Part shown: one piece after another, positions 54,056 to 61,435 of the stretch
How the letters are laid out: the number at the start of each line of letters is the position of its first letter
How positions within the stretch are numbered: position 1 is the stretch's first letter
Assembly (NCBI GenBank): GCA_964593725.1
Contig: CAZQJS010000003.1
Location: forward strand, 34,251 to 98,250
From: JAIOSM01 sp964593725
Lineage (GTDB): Bacteria; Desulfobacterota; Desulfobacteria; Desulfobacterales; Desulfobacteraceae
Length of the DNA stretch: 64,000 nucleotides
Direction of reading: 5' to 3'
The notes under the pieces: generated by a model
Databases searched by the model: none
The model's input: only the letters and a program-made list of their open reading frames with translations
What the model was told of the DNA's origin: nothing
Program-made: the position numbers and the translations under genes

Positions 54056-56013
54056 TATTCCAACTCTTTAATGTTTCCTTTTGATTCTATCCAAAGTTTT
54101 CTTTCCTTTGCATTCTTTTTACCAAGAAGCATATCCATTATCTTATATGTATTATTTATTATGGATTCATTATGATCTTCATATTCATGTTGAGATGGGT
54201 CATACTGAAGCTGAATAAGCCTTCTAGTGTCGGGTGAGATTGTTGTCTCCTTAAGCTGTCCGGGGTTCATCTCACCTAACCCTTTAAATCTCTGTATATT
54301 TATTTTACCATGTCTTTTTCTTCGTTTGATCTTTTTTATGATGCTCTTTTTTTCAGGTTCATCCAGAGCATAGAAGATATCTTTATCAACATCAATACGG
54401 TAAAGCGGCGGCATGGCAATGAAAAGATGCCCGTTTTCAACTACTTTGGAAAAGTGTCTGAGAAACAGAGCACAGATCAGTGTGGCAATGTGCAAGCCGT
54501 CTGAATCAGCATCGGCAAGCACACATATTTTATTATATCTAAGTTTTGAAATATCATCTGACCCCGGGTTAACTCCAATTGCAACTGATATATCATGTAT
54601 CTCCCTGGAGCCCAGGATAATGGATGAGTCATGGTCCCAGGTGTTGAGAATCTTGCCGCGCAGGGGAAGAACCGCCTGAAAATTTTTATTCCTGGCCTGC
54701 TTTGTTGAACCTCCTGCAGAGTTACCCTCCACAAGAAAGAGTTCACGTTTTGATGGATCACGGCTTGTACAGTCTGCAAGTTTTCCAGGCAGGGCAGGGC
54801 CGTTCCCTGTTTTTTTCAGGCTTATTTTCTTTGATTTTTTTATTCGCGCCCTTGCATTTTTAAGGGCAAGTTCTGCAAGGTTATGGCCGGCTTCGGTATT
54901 CTTATTCAGCATCAGGCTGAATGAGTCCTTGATTTGGGAATTGACAAGGTATGCGCAATGCCTTGAAGAGAGCCTCTCCTTTGTCTGTCCTGAAAACTGG
55001 GCATCAACAATTTTTACAGAGAGTATAAAACCAATATTTTCCATGATATCTTCAGGAGCAAGGTAGATCCCCTTGGGGAGAAGATCCCTGAATTTACAAA
55101 ATTCTTTTATGGAATCCAGAAGCCCTGACCTGAATCCATTTACATGGGTGCCTCCCAGGGGTGTGGGTATCAGATTGACATAGCTTTCACAAATATTCCT
55201 GCCTGGATCTTTTGTCCAGTTGACAGCCCATTCCACCCTGCCTTCATCTGTTTCAACATCACCTGTAAAAGGGGCTTTGAAAACTGTGTTCAAGGGCATA
55301 TTCTCAATGAGGTATTCCTTTAGACCATTGTTATATTTCCAGGAATATTTTTCATGGGTTTTTTCAATGTGAAATGTGATCTCAAGCCCGGGGCAGAGCA
55401 CTGTTTTGGCCTTGAGGGCATGGATCAGTGAACTTATTAAGAATTCAGGATTATCAAAATAGGTAAGATCCGGGTAAAAAAGCAGGGAAGTTCCTGTCTT
55501 CTTGGACTTTGCCTTTTCAATCTCTTCTAAGTTACTAACTTTATTACCATTTTTAAAAACAATTCTATATTTTTTTTTATTTCTTTTAATGATGATTCTT
55601 AAATATTTTGAAAGTGCATTAACAACTGATACACCAACACCATGAAGACCTCCGGAAAAATGGTAATCTTTGTTGGAAAATTTTGCCCCTGCATGGAGCC
55701 TTGTCATAATGAGTTCAACACCGGAGATTTTCTCTTCAGGGTGGATATCAACGGGCATACCACGGCCATTATCAATTACTTCAAGGGAGTTGTCCCTGTA
55801 TAAAATCACCTCTATTTTATCTGCATGGCCTGCAATGGCTTCATCCACACTATTGTCAATAACTTCATGGGCAAGATGGTCCGGGCTTGTAGTGTCCGTG
55901 TACATTCCGGGTCTGCGCCTGACAGGTTCAAGTCCCTTTAAAACTTCAATGGAACCGGCATTATAATTGCTGCTCTTACTCGTTTTTTCTGTATTTGAAT
56001 CAAAAAGTGTCAT
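54055..56013 (-). CDS. parE: DNA topoisomerase IV subunit B (ParE)
   Basis: The 652-residue ATPase subunit has a GHKL domain (HEVIDNSVDEAIAG; DNGRGMPVDIHP; SGGLHGVGVSVVNALS), the transducer domain, and Toprim with ELFLVEGNSAGGSTKQAR, PLRGKILNTW and LADADSDGLHIATLICALFLRHF, the last two typical of ParE. The usual EGD is EGN here, with N431 at the position of E. coli GyrB D426 / ParE D420. It is the first gene of the long minus-strand run down to topA. Confidence 0.95.
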   Translation of the reverse strand: MTLFDSNTEKTSKSSNYNAGSIEVLKGLEPVRRRPGMYTDTTSPDHLAHEVIDNSVDEAIAGHADKIEVILYRDNSLEVIDNGRGMPVDIHPEEKISGVELIMTRLHAGAKFSNKDYHFSGGLHGVGVSVVNALSKYLRIIIKRNKKKYRIVFKNGNKVSNLEEIEKAKSKKTGTSLLFYPDLTYFDNPEFLISSLIHALKAKTVLCPGLEITFHIEKTHEKYSWKYNNGLKEYLIENMPLNTVFKAPFTGDVETDEGRVEWAVNWTKDPGRNICESYVNLIPTPLGGTHVNGFRSGLLDSIKEFCKFRDLLPKGIYLAPEDIMENIGFILSVKIVDAQFSGQTKERLSSRHCAYLVNSQIKDSFSLMLNKNTEAGHNLAELALKNARARIKKSKKISLKKTGNGPALPGKLADCTSRDPSKRELFLVEGNSAGGSTKQARNKNFQAVLPLRGKILNTWDHDSSIILGSREIHDISVAIGVNPGSDDISKLRYNKICVLADADSDGLHIATLICALFLRHFSKVVENGHLFIAMPPLYRIDVDKDIFYALDEPEKKSIIKKIKRRKRHGKINIQRFKGLGEMNPGQLKETTISPDTRRLIQLQYDPSQHEYEDHNESIINNTYKIMDMLLGKKNAKERKLWIESKGNIKELE

Positions 56014-56063
56014 AAATTATGGAATTAAATCTCAAAAAATATTAATATTAATAAAACCATGAT

Positions 56064-56092
56064 CATATACCATTAAATTTTACAAATGTAAA
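56064..56092 (-). promoter_or_regulatory. Candidate promoter of parE
   Basis: Minus-strand TTTACA (56087-56092), 17-base spacer, TATATG (56064-56069). The -35 is inside a palindrome, TTTTACA-AA-TGTAAAA (56078-56093), which could be an operator. Confidence 0.35.
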
Positions 56093-56100
56093 AACCATGA

Positions 56101-56117
56101 TGCAAAATTATTTTGCA
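56101..56117. promoter_or_regulatory. Perfect palindrome TGCAAAAT-T-ATTTTGCA
   Basis: An 8-1-8 perfect palindrome in the 148-base divergent spacer between parE and the cyclase-like gene, 45 bases before the latter's ATG. It looks like a transcription-factor site; I do not recognise the factor. Confidence 0.45.
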
Positions 56118-56161
56118 GACTGTGTCCGGTGGTGACCGGGAAATACGGGAATACTTAAGTA

Positions 56162-59100
56162 ATGGGACGAAAAACAGATCCTGTCAAGGATTTTAATTTT
56201 TCAAGTTTTGATAAAAGCTGGGCTGAGCTTGACCAGCATCAGCAATGCCATATGCTTGACCATATATTGGATCTGTCCTGCGGAGATGCTTTTTATCCCA
56301 TTATGGCAGGACTTTTGTCTTACCATTATCTCCTTCGCAATAAAGCCAGGCATGCTCTTGATATCGTAAGTGCAAAAATGGTTAAGGCCCTTGGACAAAG
56401 GGATAATAAAACTTCTTATATTAAAGCTTTGAAAGAATCCGATGGTTTTGCATCAAAAATCTTTTTTCATATAAAAACTGAAAATTTAGTATCTGAATTG
56501 AATTTTTATTTTAAACACCTGATAAAGCTCCATGGTAAAGGACCTTCCTATGCATGGAAAATGTGCATATCAGGCATGATAACAAAGAAAACATTTTCAA
56601 AAATATCCCAGCTTCTTTCGGATGAAGAAAAGCTTTTGCTTACAGAACAGTATACCTATAGCACCTTTCAGATAAAAAGAGAGTGGGCTCTGGAATTTAA
56701 AAAAATGATGGCAGGAATAGAGGATATTAATCAGGTTGTTGATTTTTTCAATGATCTCTTTGATCAGGATAAGTACATTGATCCTTTTTTATTGAATATT
56801 CCTTTATTGGAAAAAGATGATTTTAATCTGTTAAATAATCTTGATTCCTTTAATCAGGAAAAAAGAGAAAAAATTTTAAAAGCCGCATCAATCATAAAAG
56901 ACAGTCTTGAAACAGATCTTATGGTTTCACTTTTACAGGGAAAAAATAATAAAGGTCTTTTGATTACAGCCATGAAAATCATTGAACGTTCTGCAATGGA
57001 TACATACAATCAGACACCGGTTGTTTCTCAGCTGCTTGCAATTTTTGAAAACAGTGATGCAGACAAAGCGCTGTGTGCATTTAAAGCCCTGGTGGTTACA
57101 AGGGCAGTTCCTTTGTACAGCCTGTTTTTAAAGGTGGTCAAATTAAGAAAAGATATTCTGATGGATGTTTTCAATGAGATCTCCTCTTTTTCAAGGATAT
57201 CGTTTTTAATAATTCAGGATGCTGCCCTGAATAAAAAAGATTATCTTAAACACAATGCACTTGTTTTTAAAGCATATATTCTTGGTATTGCAAGGATGCG
57301 GCCTGAAAGGGTCATGGGAATATTAAAAAAATTTGAAAATTATCCGGATGATGAAATAAGAAGCCAGGTGTCAGGATTTGTAAAAAAGATATCTTGTTTT
57401 CTGGATCTCGAAAAAAGATCCCTGGAAAATCAGGTCAAAGAACTGATTAAACAGGTCAATCTCAGACAGGGAAAATCAAAGGGTTTAATAAAAAGCCTCT
57501 TTTTTTCCTTAACTGAAAAAAAGATACTTAAATTAAAAGAGGGCAGGTTGCAGGGCAGGCTGGATTTTGAAAGAGAAATTATTGAAAATATAGATATTTC
57601 CGGATTAAATCTTTTAAACCACACTGTTTTTTTCAATGGCAGCATTATTAAAGGGTCTGATTTCTCAAATTTAATAATTGCTAAAGCCCGGTTTCAAAAC
57701 TCAATTATTTTTAATGTTGATTTTACAGGAAGTGAATTTGATTCTGTATGTTTTGATAATGCAATAATGATTGATGTGAAGGCTTTTCAGGCAAAGTTCA
57801 AAAACTGCAGCTTTAAAGAAGGCTTTATTTATGATTCAGGTTTTAAACATTGTACATTTAACAACTCAACCTTTACAGGCGCTGAAATTGTCAGGACAGA
57901 TTTTAAAGATTCCAGGTTTTCAGGGGTATCTTTTACCGCATCAAAGCTTTCCTTTGTAAATTTTATTGATTCTGTTTTTACCATGTCAGACTTTTCCTGT
58001 GTCAGGGCAAAGTACTCTCAATTTGATGATTTTGTTGAGCCCAATATCAATAAATATCTTGCAGATTTTAATGCAAGAACATTTAAATTAAATATCCATG
58101 GAATACCTGATTTTAATGAAGAGGTAATAACAAGGCTTTTGCTGCTGGTTTTTGTGGAGTTTCTATCCCGGGGAGAAAAACTTTTTTTAAAAAAGAACAA
58201 CCTTTCAAAACTCATTGCCTTTGATGTGTATAAAAAAAAACAGGGAGATCTTTTTGAGTTAATACCCCTGCTGCTGCATGGGAATATCCCTTTAACAGAA
58301 AAAGGATCATTTATTAAAAATTGTCCCCATGGAATCAAACAATATTCACCCATGGATGAAGTTATTAAAATTGCAGGGCAATACTGCAATGCCAGTGCTG
58401 TTAAAGCCGCCATGGCGGACGAACATGGCAAGGCATGTATTGAAGGCGTTTATACCATAGGATCCACAGGCTCTCTTGCCCAGACACCAGACTCTGATTT
58501 TGATTTCTGGGTTGTTATTAAAAAGAAGCTCTTAAGTGAGAAAATGATAAAAAAGTTGGAATTCAAGCTCAGGCAGATTGAAAAGTGGGCTGCAAAAAGG
58601 TTTGATACTGAAGTCAACTTTTTTTTACTTGATATTACAAAGGCACTGGAGAATGATTTTGGTACACTATCTTTTGAAAGCTCCGGATCAGCCCAGGGAC
58701 GGCTTTTAAAAGAGGAATTTTACAGAACTGTAATTTATGTTGCCGGAAAAATACCTTTATGGTCGGTTCTCCCTGTTTCAATAAGCGTGGACCATTATCA
58801 TGATATCAATCATTTAATAGTAAAATCCTCCCTTGGTTCAAAGTATATTGATCTTGGGGATATCCACGGGATACCTCCGGGGGAATATTTTGGTGCTTCC
58901 ATATGGCACATGTATAAACTCCTTAAAAGCCCTTTTAAATCCGTAATCAAGATGGCATTGCTTGAAAAGTTTATCAATGGATATGGTAAGGAACCTCTGT
59001 TGTGTAATAAGATCAAAGATATTTGGATTAATTCAGAAAGCCAGCTGAAACTGATAAACAGTGACTCATATTATATTTTAATCAATGAGCTCATAAAGTT

Positions 59101-60076
59101 TTACAAATCAATGGATGATCCAAAATCGGTCAATTTAATCCAGATATGTTTTTTTTTAAAGGTTGGAATATCTGGAAAATCGGATTTTTCAGATACTCTT
59201 TTTGGTATACGCAAACAGTTCATTAAAAGGCTGCTCAATGCCTGGGCCATGGAAGAGGGCAGGGTATTTGAAATCGGAAACTATAAAAACTGGGAATATA
59301 AGGCAATTGAGAGGCTATCAGGAACAATAGAAAACTATATGATAAACAAGATGCGCAGCATGAAGACATCCTTTGAAAATGTGTTCCAGAAAGAGGCATT
59401 AATTACTCCGGAGGAGAGAACCGTGCTTGTAAGAAACATAGTTGTTGAATTTTCAAGGGAGAACAGAAAAATAGAAAGGGTACTTCTTGTGTCCCGCAGC
59501 CTTAATTATTTTAAAAGGGTGAGCCTGCAGCATGTAAAGAAAAAAAGGTCAGCATGGAAATTAACAGTAGACCCTGAAAAAAGCAGAACTGACTGGACAG
59601 AGCCTCTCAAGACAGCTTCTACCATTGAAGAGATAGGAGCATGGCTGATAAACAATGGTTTTTATGATAAAGATGTGATAATAACCCTTGAACCCAATCC
59701 CAGTCATGTAACACACAATGATATTGTGAGGCTGTTCAATGCAATGCATGGTTTTTTCAGTCCCATTGTACAAAGGCAGAAAAGTTTTAAAGCTCTTTTA
59801 ATGAAAGCTGAAATAGCTGCAGTTTTAGTCTCCTGTAATCTGTGTTCAGACAGGAACGATACAAAGATCACCATGTATACAGCTGTTTATATAAACTCCT
59901 GGAACGAGATGTTCTCTGTAACAAGAATAACAAACAAAGGATTTAAAAGCTCAGACGATCTTATCAAAGATATACTTAATAAACTTGGAATTAAAAAGAT
60001 GCCCCGGAAACAACTATTTATTATACCAAGGATTTTTCTTAGAAAAATTGATGCTCCCGGAGGATTTTTTCAATAA
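56162..60076 (+). CDS. Class I adenylate cyclase-like protein with pentapeptide-like repeats
   Basis: A 1304-residue cytoplasmic protein. Residues 1 to about 470 are alpha-helical and HEAT-like. Residues about 477-623 are pentapeptide-like repeats (A/N-F/L-x-x-x pattern, as in GSDFSNLIIAKARFQNSIIF). From about 740 comes a class I cyclase domain: GSTGSLAQTPDSDFDFWVVI at about 766-785 keeps the G-S-T-x-S-x-x-Q and S-D-x-D-x-W pattern of E. coli CyaA (GSTSSIGQ...SSDLDIW). The C-terminal part with IEEIGAWLINNGFYDKD resembles the CyaA regulatory end. It is much longer than CyaA (848) and has its extra domains in front. cAMP synthesis is likely but unproven. No strong ribosome site is seen. Confidence 0.85.
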   Translation: MGRKTDPVKDFNFSSFDKSWAELDQHQQCHMLDHILDLSCGDAFYPIMAGLLSYHYLLRNKARHALDIVSAKMVKALGQRDNKTSYIKALKESDGFASKIFFHIKTENLVSELNFYFKHLIKLHGKGPSYAWKMCISGMITKKTFSKISQLLSDEEKLLLTEQYTYSTFQIKREWALEFKKMMAGIEDINQVVDFFNDLFDQDKYIDPFLLNIPLLEKDDFNLLNNLDSFNQEKREKILKAASIIKDSLETDLMVSLLQGKNNKGLLITAMKIIERSAMDTYNQTPVVSQLLAIFENSDADKALCAFKALVVTRAVPLYSLFLKVVKLRKDILMDVFNEISSFSRISFLIIQDAALNKKDYLKHNALVFKAYILGIARMRPERVMGILKKFENYPDDEIRSQVSGFVKKISCFLDLEKRSLENQVKELIKQVNLRQGKSKGLIKSLFFSLTEKKILKLKEGRLQGRLDFEREIIENIDISGLNLLNHTVFFNGSIIKGSDFSNLIIAKARFQNSIIFNVDFTGSEFDSVCFDNAIMIDVKAFQAKFKNCSFKEGFIYDSGFKHCTFNNSTFTGAEIVRTDFKDSRFSGVSFTASKLSFVNFIDSVFTMSDFSCVRAKYSQFDDFVEPNINKYLADFNARTFKLNIHGIPDFNEEVITRLLLLVFVEFLSRGEKLFLKKNNLSKLIAFDVYKKKQGDLFELIPLLLHGNIPLTEKGSFIKNCPHGIKQYSPMDEVIKIAGQYCNASAVKAAMADEHGKACIEGVYTIGSTGSLAQTPDSDFDFWVVIKKKLLSEKMIKKLEFKLRQIEKWAAKRFDTEVNFFLLDITKALENDFGTLSFESSGSAQGRLLKEEFYRTVIYVAGKIPLWSVLPVSISVDHYHDINHLIVKSSLGSKYIDLGDIHGIPPGEYFGASIWHMYKLLKSPFKSVIKMALLEKFINGYGKEPLLCNKIKDIWINSESQLKLINSDSYYILINELIKFYKSMDDPKSVNLIQICFFLKVGISGKSDFSDTLFGIRKQFIKRLLNAWAMEEGRVFEIGNYKNWEYKAIERLSGTIENYMINKMRSMKTSFENVFQKEALITPEERTVLVRNIVVEFSRENRKIERVLLVSRSLNYFKRVSLQHVKKKRSAWKLTVDPEKSRTDWTEPLKTASTIEEIGAWLINNGFYDKDVIITLEPNPSHVTHNDIVRLFNAMHGFFSPIVQRQKSFKALLMKAEIAAVLVSCNLCSDRNDTKITMYTAVYINSWNEMFSVTRITNKGFKSSDDLIKDILNKLGIKKMPRKQLFIIPRIFLRKIDAPGGFFQ

Positions 60077-60079
60077 TTT

Positions 60080-60730
60080 TCAATCTTTGTTAAAATCAAT
60101 AACTCTTTGAACAATCTCTTCTGGATCATCAAGGAGATTAAATATGTCAAGGTCACTTTCCAGAGCCATTTTTTCAGCAATGAGCCTCTCTTTTATCCAC
60201 TGTATTAAGCCCTGCCAGTAGTCCGTGCCCACAAGAATTACAGGAAGGGGTTTCAATCTGTGGGTCTGAATCAATGTGATTGCCTCAAAGGTTTCATCCA
60301 GGGTGCCAAAACCGCCTGGTATTATTATATAGGCCTGTGCATATTTAATGAACATGACCTTTCTTACAAAAAAATAGTGAAATTCACTCTGAATATTGGC
60401 ATATTTGTTTGGAACCTGTTCAAAGGGCAGGGATATATTGAGTCCGACCGAGGTTCCACCGGCATGGGCAGCTCCTTTGTTGGCTGCTTCCATAATGCCG
60501 CCTCCGCCGCCTGTGATAACAGCATATCCCTTTTCAGCAAAAAGGGATGCAATCTTTTCAGCTTTTTTATAATATTTATGATCAGGCTTAGTCCTTGCTG
60601 ATCCGAATATTGATACTGCAGGGCCAATTTCATGGAGAGTATCCACACCTTCCACAAATTCGCCAAGTATTTTAAAAAGTCTCCAGGACTCACCACTTCT
60701 AAAATCATCAATGGGGTATTTATCAGTCAT
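60080..60730 (-). CDS. LOG-family protein (TIGR00730)
   Basis: A 216-residue Rossmann-fold protein with the LOG motifs VITGGGGGIMEAANKGA and PGGFGTLDE. LOG proteins are nucleoside-5'-monophosphate phosphoribohydrolases that release a base such as adenine or cytokinin; they were long mislabelled lysine decarboxylases. The sequence also has SIFGSARTKPDHKYYKKAEKIA at the start, typical of the longer bacterial members. It lies 53 bases downstream of the selenoprotein gene and is probably co-transcribed with it; a functional link is not known. It converges on the cyclase-like gene with a three-base gap. Confidence 0.92.
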   Translation of the reverse strand: MTDKYPIDDFRSGESWRLFKILGEFVEGVDTLHEIGPAVSIFGSARTKPDHKYYKKAEKIASLFAEKGYAVITGGGGGIMEAANKGAAHAGGTSVGLNISLPFEQVPNKYANIQSEFHYFFVRKVMFIKYAQAYIIIPGGFGTLDETFEAITLIQTHRLKPLPVILVGTDYWQGLIQWIKERLIAEKMALESDLDIFNLLDDPEEIVQRVIDFNKD

Positions 60731-60755
60731 TTTTTATTTAAACCTTTTTGTTTTT

Positions 60756-60772
60756 ATCAGCATACAGCTGAT
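60756..60772 (-). promoter_or_regulatory. Candidate SECIS hairpin for the second UGA
   Basis: On the minus strand, ATCAGC-TGTAT-GCTGAT forms a perfect 6-bp stem with a 5-base loop containing GU, extended by a G/A mismatch and two T-A pairs. The loop starts 26 bases after the second UGA (codon 72), inside the 16-37 base range known for bacterial SECIS. It lies beyond the TAA stop and is followed by A-rich sequence, so it is not an intrinsic terminator. Confidence 0.65.
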
Positions 60773-60783
60773 CAATAAGTAAG

Positions 60784-61008
60784 TTAAACGCCTCAGCTTT
60801 TTCCATCGTAACCAATTGTTGCAGCACCGTTTTTAATGATCACAGGAACTCTTCTCTGGCCGCCTGAATGTTTAAGCATTTCATCGAGCTTTAAAGGGTT
60901 GCTCTGTACATTAATGTAGTCAAATTCAATACCTTGAGTCTTATATGCTTCCCGGGCATTTTTTGTAAAAGGTCAGGTGTCTTTCCCATAAATCAGTATT
61001 TTATCCAT
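60784..61008 (-). CDS. Glutaredoxin-like selenoprotein of the Uxx-star type (two in-frame UGA)
   Basis: Reading UGA as selenocysteine (U), the frame gives 74 residues: MDKILIYGKDTUPFTKNARE at the start, then a thioredoxin/glutaredoxin fold with TQGIEFDYINVQ, a cis-proline segment RRVPVII and GYDG, ending KSUGV-stop. U12 stands at the first cysteine position of the glutaredoxin C-P-x-C site (here U-P-F-T). U72 is three codons before TAA, matching a U-x-x-stop ending; I recall a Uxx-star (seleno)protein family of this form. The ATG at 61006-61008 has AAGGAG six bases upstream. Both UGAs are at functional cysteine places and the rest of the frame is clean. A normal ORF search misses it. sel genes are not in the window. 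A consensus promoter is at 61043-61071. Confidence 0.85.
60945..60959 (-). promoter_or_regulatory. Weak candidate SECIS hairpin for the first UGA
   Basis: On the minus strand ATGC-CCGGGAA-GCAT gives a 4-bp stem and a 7-base G-rich loop that begins 17 bases after the first UGA. CCTT right after the UGA could also pair with AAGG farther on, closing a larger structure. Placement fits bacterial SECIS, but the stem is short. Confidence 0.4.
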
Positions 61009-61042
61009 TGGCATCTCCTTTGTATTATTTTTATGATGAAGA

Positions 61043-61071
61043 TTATTACCATACAATCATTGACCGGTCAA
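61043..61071 (-). promoter_or_regulatory. Sigma-70 promoter of the selenoprotein gene, with palindrome
   Basis: Minus-strand TTGACC (61066-61071), 17-base spacer, TAATAA (61043-61048). The -35 is half of the perfect 12-bp palindrome TTGACCGGTCAA (61060-61071), a possible operator. Confidence 0.6.
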
Positions 61072-61091
61072 ACAGACCATCCAATCTTATA

Positions 61092-61120
61092 TTGACTTTT
61101 AAGGTAATAATACGTATTAT
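61092..61120 (+). promoter_or_regulatory. Sigma-70 promoter of HPr-enzyme I, with palindrome over the -10
   Basis: TTGACT (61092-61097), 17-base spacer, TATTAT (61115-61120). A perfect 14-bp palindrome ATAATAC-GTATTAT (61107-61120) covers the -10. Transcription would begin about ten bases before the HPr ATG, so the leader is very short. Confidence 0.6.
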
Positions 61121-61136
61121 CTTTAAATATTTTATG

Positions 61137-61430
61137 ATGGATAAAAGAGAAGAAAAAGATAATTTTTCACATGAAGTTATAATTAAAAACCTGCTTGGAA
61201 TCCATGTAAGACCAGCCGCAAAGATAGCTGATCTTGCCGGAAAAGCAAAAAAAAATGTCTGGATTTGTTCAGGATCAACCAGAGTAGATGCAGGAAGTAT
61301 AATAGATATTCTATCCCTGGGAGCAGGCAGGGGAACCAGAGTTGTGATTGAAATCGAATCCATTGAAGATATTTATATATTGGAGCTGATAAAAAACCTT
61401 ATTAACTCACGGTTTGGAGAAGCTGAATAG
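61137..61430 (+). CDS. Phosphocarrier protein HPr
   Basis: HPr passes phosphate from enzyme I to EIIA-type proteins. From ATG 61137 the protein has 97 residues (an adjacent ATG at 61134 would add one). The active histidine is H23 in LLGIHVRPAAKIA. The regulatory-serine region is DAGSIIDILSLGAGRG with S54 in the place of S46. The frame stays open upstream to a TTG at 61008, but those codons cover the promoter and the family does not have such an extension. No ribosome site is seen. It precedes the enzyme I gene by five bases. Confidence 0.92.
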   Translation: MDKREEKDNFSHEVIIKNLLGIHVRPAAKIADLAGKAKKNVWICSGSTRVDAGSIIDILSLGAGRGTRVVIEIESIEDIYILELIKNLINSRFGEAE

Positions 61431-61435
61431 AGGCC

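Noticed and set aside
60784..61008. Reading the UGA-interrupted frame as a pseudogene
   Set aside because: Both interruptions are UGA, both at expected cysteine positions, with no other stop or frameshift in 74 codons; a strong ribosome site, promoter and SECIS-like hairpin support a functional selenoprotein.
61008..61136. N-terminal extension of HPr to a TTG at 61008
   Set aside because: The extension would cover the HPr promoter and the divergent palindromes, and it does not resemble any HPr.
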